Assembly (NCBI GenBank): GCA_903929895.1
Contig: CAIYWM010000465.1
Span: forward strand, 1-5,014
Length of the DNA: 5,014 bases
Origin: an uncultured Alphaproteobacteria bacterium
GTDB lineage: Bacteria > Pseudomonadota > Alphaproteobacteria > Reyranellales > Reyranellaceae
Direction of reading: 5' to 3'
In this document: piece by piece, positions 1 through 4,807 of the stretch
Layout of the letters: the number at the start of each line of letters is the position of its first letter
How positions within the stretch are numbered: the stretch's first letter is position 1
Translations under genes and position numbers: made by a program
Notes under the pieces: generated by a model
What the model was told of the DNA's origin: nothing
What the model saw: the letters and a program-made list of their open reading frames with translations, nothing else
Databases searched by the model: none

Positions 1-1215
1 ATGTCGCCGACTGCCGTTCCGCCGCGCGCTACCTCGACACTCGCAATTGTCTTCCTGTCGGACGCCGCCTTCGCGTCGGCGGCCAACATGCGCGTGATCG
101 ACCCGCTGCTGGTGCAGCTTTCGGTGTCCTTCGGCGTCACGGTCGGCGCGGCCTCGATCGCTGCCACCGCGTTCCTGTTCGCCAATGGCGTCTTCGTGCT
201 GGTGCACGGTCCGTTCGGCGATCGCTACGGCAAGATGCCGGTGGTTGCCATCGCCTGCATCGGCGCCGCGCTCTGCTGCATGCTGAGCGCAATCTCCGCC
301 TCGCTGGGCATGCTGACCCTGGCGCGCTTCCTGACGGGCGTGACCGGCTCCGCGATCATTCCGCTCGCCATCGCCTGGGTCGGCGACAATGTCAGCTACG
401 AGAAGCGCCAGGCGACCCTGGCGCGCTTCCTCACCGGCCAGACGCTGGGCCTGATGACCGGGGCGGCGCTGGGTGGCGCCATCGGCGACTGGCTGGGCTG
501 GCGCTCGGTCTTCTGGGTGCTGGCCGCAATCTACATTCTGGCCGGCGGCGCTCTGTTCGTCGTCATGCGCGCCCGGCCCGACATCGCCCGCCCGGGCGAA
601 CGGGCAGCCGGCTCGATGATCGGCCAGATGCTCGGCGTCCTCAAAAGGCCGTGGGCCCGCACCGTGATCCTGGTCGTTGCGCTGGAGGGCGGCGTCTTCT
701 GGGGTGCCTTCACCTTCGTCGGCGCCGATCTCCACCAGCGCTTCGACCTGGGCTTCGCCGCTATCGGGCTAGCCGTGGCGGCCTTCGGCGCTGGCGGTTT
801 CGTCTACGTGATGGTGGCGCACCATCTGGTGCGCATCCTGGGCGAGCGCGGCCTCTGCACCTGGGGCGGCACGGGGCTGGGCATCGCCTTCGCGGCCATG
901 GCGCTGGCGCCGACCGCCGAGGTCGAGTTCGCCGCCATCGTCCTTTCGGGCGTGTCGTTCTACATGTTCCACAACACGCTGCAGACCAACGGCACGCAGA
1001 TGGCGCCGGAAGCCCGCGGCGCCGGCATGGCGTTGTTCGCACTGTGCCTGTTCCTGGGCCAGGCGATCGGCGTCCCCATCGCGGCGCCGATCGTCGATCG
1101 CTGGGGCGCGCCGCCCGTGTTCTGGGCGGCCGCCATCGTGCTGCCGCTGCTGGCCTTCTGGTTCTCCGCCGCGATCGGCCGGCGCGCTCAGTTGACCGGC
1201 GAAACCCGGAACTGA
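1..1215 (+). CDS. MFS transporter, DHA1/AraJ-like drug or metabolite exporter
   Basis: A 404-residue integral inner-membrane protein, the usual size for a 12-helix major facilitator. Hydrophobic segments fall at about residues 13-35, 48-68, 79-100, 105-127, 139-163, 170-190, 220-240, 250-272, 287-303, 308-328, 340-362 and 372-393, with a polar central loop at 191-217. The loop between helices 2 and 3 carries the MFS signature motif A, GPFGDRYGK (residues 70-78, with D74, R75 and G77). Helix 5 is glycine-rich and is followed by GWRSVF (166-171), as in DHA1 proton-driven exporters. NTLQTN...MAPEARG (325-340) resembles the AraJ-type helix 10-11 region. These features support proton-coupled efflux; the substrate is not predictable. 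The ATG is the first base of the window, so its ribosome-binding site cannot be seen, but the N-terminus ahead of helix 1 has a normal length. The 3' end overlaps the convergent reductase gene by 28 bp. Confidence 0.93.
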   Translation: MSPTAVPPRATSTLAIVFLSDAAFASAANMRVIDPLLVQLSVSFGVTVGAASIAATAFLFANGVFVLVHGPFGDRYGKMPVVAIACIGAALCCMLSAISASLGMLTLARFLTGVTGSAIIPLAIAWVGDNVSYEKRQATLARFLTGQTLGLMTGAALGGAIGDWLGWRSVFWVLAAIYILAGGALFVVMRARPDIARPGERAAGSMIGQMLGVLKRPWARTVILVVALEGGVFWGAFTFVGADLHQRFDLGFAAIGLAVAAFGAGGFVYVMVAHHLVRILGERGLCTWGGTGLGIAFAAMALAPTAEVEFAAIVLSGVSFYMFHNTLQTNGTQMAPEARGAGMALFALCLFLGQAIGVPIAAPIVDRWGAPPVFWAAAIVLPLLAFWFSAAIGRRAQLTGETRN

Positions 1216-2168
1216 TAGGGCGCCTCGAGCTCCTTGCACTCCTCGGGCGTGAGCGAGATCTCGGTCGACTTGGCGGCCGAAGTGAGCTGGTCGAGATCGG
1301 TGGCGCCGATGATCGGCGAGCCCATGTAGGGCTTGTGCAACAGCCAGGCGAGCGCCGCCTGGGCCGGCGTGCAGCCCTTCCCGTTCGCGATCTTCTTCAA
1401 CCGCTCGACGATCTCCCAGTCGCAATCGCGATAGGTGCCGTCCTTGACGACCGTATCGTTCTTCGCGCGCTCGGTCGTGCCGCCGCCGTCCTTGTTGCGG
1501 TTGCCAGCCAGGAAGCCACGCGCCAGCGGCGAATAGGGGATGAGGCCCACGCCCTGCTCGTGGCAGAGCCGGTTCATCTCGGGCTCTTCCTCGCGCTGGA
1601 TCAGGTTGTAGAGGTTCTGCATGGCAATCGGCCGTGCGTAACCCTTCCAGTCAGCCATCATGACCATCTGCGCGAATTTGTAGGCCGGCATGGTCGAGCC
1701 GCCGATGTACCGGACCTTGCCCGAACGCACGATCTGGTCGAGCGAATACATCGTCTCCTCGATCGGCGTGTGCGGATCGAGCCGATGGACCTGGTAGAGG
1801 TCGATATAGTCGGTCTGCAACCGCTTCAGCTGGGCGTCGACCGAGGCCATCAGATGCTTGCGGCCGGTGCCGACATCGTTCTGGGTCTCGCTCATGCGGA
1901 TGCCGACCTTGGTCGACAGCACGAAGTCCTCGCGCCGGGCCATCTTCATGAGCGTGGCGCCCATGATCTCCTCGGAGCGACCGAAATTGTAGGTGTCGGC
2001 GGTGTCGAAGAAGGTGATACCGACGTCGAGTGCCCGCTTGAAATAGGCGGGCGCCTCCGACTCGTCGAACTTGCCCCAGCCGCGCCGGCCCTTGGCGCCC
2101 CAGGAATTCCCGCCGAGACAGATCCGGCTGACGATCAGGCCCGAGCGGCCGAGCGGTCCATACTTCAT
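1188..2168 (-). CDS. Aldo/keto reductase, YajO-like
   Basis: A 326-residue cytosolic NADPH-dependent oxidoreductase of the aldo/keto reductase (TIM barrel) superfamily, full length for the family. The catalytic tetrad is visible: D55 and Y60 in FFDTADTY, K87 in LSTKVG and H128 in DLYQVHRLD. Cofactor-side motifs are also present: NLYNLIQREEE (185-195), PYSPLARGFLAGN (211-223) and SPIIGAT (284-290). N-terminal MKYGPLGRSGL and the C-terminal E-x-PY ending resemble E. coli YajO, so the family assignment is firm but the substrate is not. The start at 2168 is chosen because GAGGGGG (2174-2180) lies 5 bases upstream. A longer reading to 2228 would add 20 non-conserved residues encoded by a terminator hairpin. 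It lies 77 bp after the dehydrogenase on the same strand, with a terminator between them, and converges on the MFS gene. Confidence 0.95.
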   Translation of the reverse strand: MKYGPLGRSGLIVSRICLGGNSWGAKGRRGWGKFDESEAPAYFKRALDVGITFFDTADTYNFGRSEEIMGATLMKMARREDFVLSTKVGIRMSETQNDVGTGRKHLMASVDAQLKRLQTDYIDLYQVHRLDPHTPIEETMYSLDQIVRSGKVRYIGGSTMPAYKFAQMVMMADWKGYARPIAMQNLYNLIQREEEPEMNRLCHEQGVGLIPYSPLARGFLAGNRNKDGGGTTERAKNDTVVKDGTYRDCDWEIVERLKKIANGKGCTPAQAALAWLLHKPYMGSPIIGATDLDQLTSAAKSTEISLTPEECKELEAPYQFRVSPVN

Positions 2169-2180
2169 CGATACCCCCTC

Positions 2181-2219
2181 AAAAAGCTGCGGCACCGGTC
2201 GCTTCCGACCGATGCCGCA
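2181..2219 (-). terminator. Rho-independent terminator after the dehydrogenase, abutting the reductase RBS
   Basis: Read on the minus strand, a 14-bp stem (arms 2206-2219 and 2188-2201, one G-U wobble) closes a GAAG loop (2202-2205). Two bases, GC, follow and then five T residues (2185-2181). This is a typical intrinsic terminator for transcripts leaving the dehydrogenase gene, whose stop codon is 27 bp upstream of the hairpin. The T-run ends exactly where the GAGGGGG ribosome-binding site of the reductase begins (2180-2174), which leaves no room for a separate promoter between them. On the plus strand no T-run follows the stem, so it is one-directional. Confidence 0.82.
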
Positions 2220-2245
2220 CATACACACTCCGCCTTTGCGGGCTC

Positions 2246-3241
2246 CTAGCCCAGCACTTCCTTGTTCACGCAGTTCGCCGCGTTGGGCTTTCCGTCGAAC
2301 ACGCTCAGGATGTTCTCGATGGCGGTGACGGCCATGCGGTCGCTCGCCTCCTTGGTGACACCCGCCATGTGCGGGCTGAAGATCACGTTCTCCAAGGTGA
2401 ACAGCTTGTTCGCCGGATCCGGCGGCTCCTTGTCGAGCACGTCGAGACCGGCGCCGCGCAGCTTGCCGGTGCTCAGCGCCTCGTACAGCGCATCCTCGTT
2501 GACGATGCCACCGCGCGCGGTGTTCACCAGGAAGGCGCCGGGCTTCATGAGGCCCAGCGTCTCCTTGTTGAACATGTTGATCGTCTCGGGCGCCTTGGGG
2601 CAGTGCACCGACACGAAGTCGACCTTGGGCAGGATCGCCTTGAGGTCGGTCACCTTGGTGGCGCCGGCCTTCTGGATGTCGGCCTCGGAGATGTTCGGAT
2701 CGAGCACGAAGACTTCCATGTCGAAGGCGACGCAGCGCTTCACCGTGCGCGAGCCGATGCGGCCCATGCCGACGACCAGGATGGTCTTGCCCGAAAGATC
2801 GGCCGGCAGGTCGGAGAGGCGCTGGCCCCAGCCCTTCTCACGCACGAACCGGTCGTACTTCTTCACCAGGCGCGCCGAGGCCAGCAGCATGTACATCGCG
2901 TGCTCGGCCACGGAGACCGAATTGGCGATGCCGGTCGTCATGAGCGGGATCTTGCGCTTGTTCAGCGCCGGGATCTCGACCGCATCGAAGCCGACGCCGA
3001 GACGGGCCACCACCATCATGCCGGGTGCCGCGTCGAGTTCGGCTTGGCGGAAGGGCGTGGCACCGAGCGTCACGGCATTCGCGTCCGCGAGCTTCGGGTG
3101 CAGCGACGGCACCGTGTCGTCGGTCAGGATCTCATAGTCGACATCGTCGCGCGCCTTGAGGACGTCGATTCCCGCCTCCGGCATGCGGCCGACGATCAGC
3201 ACCTTCTTGCGGTTTTTGCCAGTATTCGGGCCCGTATTCAT
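2246..3241 (-). CDS. NAD-dependent D-2-hydroxyacid dehydrogenase, phosphoglycerate dehydrogenase-like
   Basis: A 331-residue cytosolic enzyme of the D-isomer-specific 2-hydroxyacid dehydrogenase family, which interconverts 2-hydroxy acids and 2-oxo acids. The Rossmann nucleotide-binding loop is GMGRIG (158-163). An aspartate at the end of the next strand (D181 in VFVLDP) indicates NAD rather than NADP. The catalytic residues are in place: R243 in NTARGG, E272 in DVLDKEPP and H291 in SPHMAG. The substrate-domain motif RLGVGFDAVEI is at 80-90. The length matches short forms without the C-terminal ACT or regulatory domain of some SerA enzymes, so serine-pathway function is possible but not shown. 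The start at 3241 is preferred over the in-frame ATG at 3268 because AGGGGA (3246-3251) precedes it by 4 bases, whereas the upstream ATG has no good ribosome-binding site. It lies 75 bp downstream of the AsnC/Lrp regulator on the same strand, suggesting co-regulation. Confidence 0.93.
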   Translation of the reverse strand: MNTGPNTGKNRKKVLIVGRMPEAGIDVLKARDDVDYEILTDDTVPSLHPKLADANAVTLGATPFRQAELDAAPGMMVVARLGVGFDAVEIPALNKRKIPLMTTGIANSVSVAEHAMYMLLASARLVKKYDRFVREKGWGQRLSDLPADLSGKTILVVGMGRIGSRTVKRCVAFDMEVFVLDPNISEADIQKAGATKVTDLKAILPKVDFVSVHCPKAPETINMFNKETLGLMKPGAFLVNTARGGIVNEDALYEALSTGKLRGAGLDVLDKEPPDPANKLFTLENVIFSPHMAGVTKEASDRMAVTAIENILSVFDGKPNAANCVNKEVLG

Positions 3242-3256
3242 CGTTTCCCCTGCGAT

Positions 3257-3269
3257 TTTGTCATTCAAA
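3257..3269 (-). promoter_or_regulatory. AT-rich dyad in the dehydrogenase leader, possible Lrp-type site
   Basis: TTTG and CAAA half-sites flank five bases (TTTGAATGACAAA on the minus strand), 16-28 bp before the chosen dehydrogenase start. The patch is AT-rich against a GC-rich surround. It shares the octamer GAATGACA, in opposite orientation, with the palindrome in front of the regulator gene. Binding by the neighbouring regulator is inferred only from this similarity and position. Confidence 0.3.
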
Positions 3270-3316
3270 CGGGCGCGATCCTAAGGCCGGCCGGCGCGGG
3301 AGGCCAGAGCCCGCAA

Positions 3317-3796
3317 CTAGGGCAGGTAGTTCAACGGCAGCCGCGTGGTGGACTTGATCTCCTCCATGGCGAACATCGAGGTCACGTCGGACAGCTCGAT
3401 CTTGGCGATCAGGCGCTTGTAGAAGGCGTCGTAAGCCTCGATGTCGGGCAGCGCGAGCCGGATCAGGTAGTCGATTTCACCACTCATGCGATAGCAGTCC
3501 ATGACCTCGGGGAACGAGGCGATGGCCTTGGCGAAGCGTGTCAGCCACTGGGCACTGTGCTGCGCGGTGCGCACCGCCACAAAGACGGTGACGTGGGCGT
3601 TGACGGCCTTGCGGTCGAGCAGCGCCACGCGCGACCGCACGATGCCCTCCTCCTGCAGCCGGTTGATGCGCCGCCAGCACGGCGTCGTCGACAGGCCGAC
3701 ACGCTTGGCGACCTCGGCCAGCGGCATGTCGGCATTGTCCTGGAGGCAATCCAGAATCTTCTTGTCGAAGGAATCCAGTGTGAATTTTCCGGCCAT
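3317..3796 (-). CDS. Lrp/AsnC family transcriptional regulator
   Basis: A 159-residue DNA-binding regulator of the feast/famine (Lrp/AsnC) family, full length. Residues about 7-55 form the winged or helix-turn-helix N-terminal domain. The recognition region is LAEVAKRVGLSTTPCWRRINRL (26-47), matching the family hallmark GLSxTPCWRR. Residues about 67-150 form the RAM ligand-binding and oligomerisation domain, with GEIDYLIRLALPDIEAYDAF (106-125) in the place where amino-acid effectors bind in the family. Such proteins assemble as dimers to octamers and often control themselves and adjacent amino-acid or hydroxyacid metabolism genes. The start at 3796 is backed by GAGGAAG (3800-3806) just upstream. 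The gene precedes the dehydrogenase by 75 bp on the same strand and is divergent from the small membrane protein gene. The effector is unknown. Confidence 0.94.
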   Translation of the reverse strand: MAGKFTLDSFDKKILDCLQDNADMPLAEVAKRVGLSTTPCWRRINRLQEEGIVRSRVALLDRKAVNAHVTVFVAVRTAQHSAQWLTRFAKAIASFPEVMDCYRMSGEIDYLIRLALPDIEAYDAFYKRLIAKIELSDVTSMFAMEEIKSTTRLPLNYLP

Positions 3797-3807
3797 TGGC
3801 TTCCTCG

Positions 3808-3822
3808 GAGAATGACATGCTC
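3808..3822. promoter_or_regulatory. 15-bp imperfect palindrome, candidate autoregulatory Lrp/AsnC operator
   Basis: The sequence GAGAATGACATGCTC is a 15-bp dyad around its central base with a single mismatched pair. It begins 12 bp upstream of the regulator ATG. Its flanks agree with the known E. coli Lrp consensus (AG-H-AW ... WT-D-CT); the centre and outermost bases do not. Length, position and the gene it precedes suggest negative autoregulation. This is inference, not shown by the sequence alone. Confidence 0.45.
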
Positions 3823-3823
3823 A

Positions 3824-3853
3824 ATTTTGGCGGTATCGGGGCAAAGGTAGCAA
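3824..3853 (-). promoter_or_regulatory. Weak candidate promoter for the regulator gene
   Basis: On the minus strand TTGCTA (3853-3848) and CAAAAT (3829-3824) are separated by 18 bp; each matches the sigma-70 hexamers at 4 of 6 positions. The start point would fall inside the 15-bp palindrome, which would suit repression. The match is weak and could be chance. Confidence 0.25.
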
Positions 3854-3860
3854 GCTGTTT

Positions 3861-3874
3861 CCGGCCCCGGCCGG
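3861..3874. repeat. Perfect 6-bp inverted repeat in the divergent promoter region
   Basis: CCGGCC and GGCCGG arms flank two C residues, giving a 14-bp GC dyad. It lies directly upstream of the TACAAT box of the small membrane protein gene and 65 bp upstream of the regulator start. It could be an operator, but GC-only dyads arise easily in GC-rich DNA. Confidence 0.3.
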
Positions 3875-3880
3875 TACAAT
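3875..3880 (+). promoter_or_regulatory. Candidate -10 box (TACAAT) for the DUF6356-like gene
   Basis: TACAAT matches the sigma-70 -10 hexamer at 5 of 6 positions and ends 7 bases before the ATG at 3888. A start point 7-8 bases downstream would coincide with the ATG, giving a leaderless or nearly leaderless mRNA. No Shine-Dalgarno sequence is seen before this ATG, which agrees with that reading. No convincing -35 hexamer is present at 16-18 bp. Confidence 0.4.
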
Positions 3881-3887
3881 TCCCTTC

Positions 3888-4136
3888 ATGATCCGCCGCT
3901 TCACCGAACATCCCGCCTCGGTCAACGAGACCTACTTCCAGCACATGGGCATGGCCTTCGGCTTCGGTGCCAGGATGCTGGTCGGCTCGCTCGCCTGTTT
4001 CGTGCACGGTATCCTCCCATGGGTATGCCTGACCCGCGGCAGCGACACGGTCCGCAAGCTTCATCACCGCATGGTGAGCCATCGCGTGGTGCGTCCGGCA
4101 AAGGACGACGCTACGGCCGTCGCGGCGGGCGACTAG
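3888..4136 (+). CDS. Small membrane protein, DUF6356-like, unknown function
   Basis: An 82-residue protein. The N-terminus MIRRFTEHPASVNETYFQHM is followed by one hydrophobic stretch (about 22-48, AFGFGARMLVGSLACFVHGILPWVCL). A short basic, histidine-rich segment (RKLHHRMVSHRVVRP, 56-70) and a polar tail come next. The RRFTEHP...SV-E-Y--H start, the CxVHGxxP motif (37-44) and GSxTVxxLHHRM (51-62) are recalled hallmarks of the DUF6356 family of short proteobacterial proteins; family membership is from memory of the pattern and no function is known. Invariant-looking histidines (H8, H19, H40, H59, H60) are notable but no metal or enzyme role can be claimed. It is divergent from the regulator gene, starts without a visible ribosome-binding site, and stands alone on its strand before a 287-bp non-coding gap. 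Confidence 0.8.
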   Translation: MIRRFTEHPASVNETYFQHMGMAFGFGARMLVGSLACFVHGILPWVCLTRGSDTVRKLHHRMVSHRVVRPAKDDATAVAAGD

Positions 4137-4146
4137 CCTCCGCTCT

Positions 4147-4180
4147 CCAGCTTTGCTGGTTTGCCCGTCGCGACGTTTTT
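4147..4180 (+). terminator. Weak tandem hairpins with T-runs after the DUF6356-like gene
   Basis: A 5-bp stem (CCAGC 4147-4151, GCTGG 4155-4159) with a TTT loop and a TTT tail is followed by the palindrome CGTCGCGACG (4166-4175) and five T residues (4176-4180). Both stems are short, so intrinsic termination would be modest. The position, 10-44 bp after the stop codon, supports the reading. Confidence 0.35.
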
Positions 4181-4413
4181 ATTCGCAACGATTGTCCTCG
4201 CAGCGCTTCCGGCCAGTCAAGCACATGGCCGTCCGTTAACTTTCGCCCCCGCCGCGCCAGACCAGACCTCGAATAATTTCTGCCGCGCCCCCCTGTGGCG
4301 CGCGGCAATGGCGCCCTATGTCTTGGAATGAAGGCGGACGGGACGCCCTCGATAAAATCCGCAAACCCTTCCCGAAGTGTTACGTTTTCCATCGCGGGGG
4401 AGCGAACAGAAGC
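4181..4413 (+). other. Non-coding region upstream of the HPF-like gene
   Basis: No supported gene is seen here on either strand. An in-frame GTG at 4295 would extend the HPF-like protein by 43 residues, but those residues look random and the later ATG has a good ribosome-binding site. TAAAAT (4353-4358) and AATAAT (4272-4277) each resemble a -10 box at 5 of 6 positions, but neither has a good -35 partner at the proper spacing. The stretch probably carries the promoter and 5' leader of the HPF-like gene. Confidence 0.4.
4281..4307. repeat. 8-bp inverted repeat (hairpin) in the HPF leader region
   Basis: TGCCGCGC (4281-4288) pairs perfectly with GCGCGGCA (4300-4307) around an 11-base C-rich loop. 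No T-run follows on either strand, so it is not a canonical terminator. It could be a leader RNA structure or a protein site; role unknown. Confidence 0.4.
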
Positions 4414-4418
4414 GGAGG
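4414..4418 (+). promoter_or_regulatory. Ribosome-binding site fixing the HPF-like start
   Basis: GGAGG lies 5 bases before the ATG at 4424. This decides the start in favour of a 127-residue protein rather than a 170-residue one from the GTG at 4295. Confidence 0.85.
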
Positions 4419-4423
4419 CTGTA

Positions 4424-4807
4424 ATGGAAACACCGGTACGGATCAGCTACCAGGGCGGCACGCCGAGCGAGGCGTTGAACACGCTCATCTCCGAGCACAT
4501 CGACACGCTCGAAAAGCTTCACGGCCGGCTGACCTCCTGCCAGGTGGTCGTGCGCATTCCCGATCGCCATCACCGCACCAGCAACCTCTTCAGCGTCAAC
4601 ATCCACATCGCTCTGCCGGGGCACATCGACGTGAACATCGACCACATGTCGCACGACGATGAGCGGTTTGCCGATCCGACCTTCGCGGTGAACGATGCGT
4701 TCCGGCGCGCCAAGCGCCAGATCAAGGAACGGGCGCGCAAGCAGCGAGGCGAGGTGAAGAACCTGCACGAGCGGGTCGAACGCACGCTGGACCGCGCGGA
4801 AGGCTAG
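4424..4807 (+). CDS. HPF/RaiA family ribosome-associated (hibernation) protein, short form
   Basis: A 127-residue protein whose layout fits the S30AE/RaiA fold, beta-alpha-beta-beta-beta-alpha. It shows strand VRISYQG (5-11), helix SEALNTLISEHIDTLEKLHGRL (15-36), strand SCQVVVRIP (38-46), strand NLFSVNIHIAL (54-64), strand HIDVNIDHMS (67-76), then helix FAVNDAFRRAKRQIKERARKQ (87-107). A charged tail follows. Family members bind the decoding region of the 30S subunit and silence or protect ribosomes in stationary phase or stress. It lacks the C-terminal dimerisation domain of long HPF, so it resembles the short HPF/YfiA type. Sequence similarity to E. coli proteins is low; the assignment rests on pattern and secondary structure. 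It overlaps the convergent isomerase gene by 4 bp at its stop codon and has a 287-bp gap upstream, suggesting its own promoter. Confidence 0.75.
   Translation: METPVRISYQGGTPSEALNTLISEHIDTLEKLHGRLTSCQVVVRIPDRHHRTSNLFSVNIHIALPGHIDVNIDHMSHDDERFADPTFAVNDAFRRAKRQIKERARKQRGEVKNLHERVERTLDRAEG

Noticed and set aside
2169..2228. N-terminal extension of the reductase to an ATG at 2228
   Set aside because: The extra 20 residues are encoded by the terminator hairpin and are not family-like. The ATG at 2168 has a strong ribosome-binding site at the right distance.
651..2249. A 532-residue plus-strand open frame running across the MFS end and antisense to the reductase
   Set aside because: Its product is Arg/Gly/His/Leu-rich with no domain pattern. 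The region is fully explained by the MFS and reductase genes with intact motifs. Such long shadow frames are usual in GC-rich DNA.
3242..3268. Upstream ATG for the dehydrogenase
   Set aside because: It has no close ribosome-binding site and adds nine residues before the family region. The ATG at 3241 has AGGGGA 4 bases upstream. The upstream choice remains possible but less likely.
3270..3316. GGCC-rich repeats between regulator and dehydrogenase as a possible terminator
   Set aside because: Short GC dyads are present but no T-run follows on the minus strand, so an intrinsic terminator is not supported and read-through from the regulator gene is plausible.
2369..3850. A 493-residue plus-strand open frame antisense to both the dehydrogenase and the regulator
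   Set aside because: The product is low-complexity (H, R, D, L, Q, V rich) and mirrors the codon bias of the genes on the other strand. The minus-strand genes show complete catalytic and DNA-binding motifs and good ribosome-binding sites.
4322..4358. CTTGGAA near 4322 with CCCTCGAT or TAAAAT as a heat-shock or housekeeping promoter for the HPF-like gene
   Set aside because: The downstream hexamers are either poor matches or wrongly spaced (24 bp to TAAAAT), so no sigma factor can be assigned.
4295..4423. GTG-initiated N-terminal extension of the HPF-like protein
   Set aside because: The 43 added residues show no family resemblance, and the first beta strand begins right after the ATG at 4424, which has GGAGG upstream.
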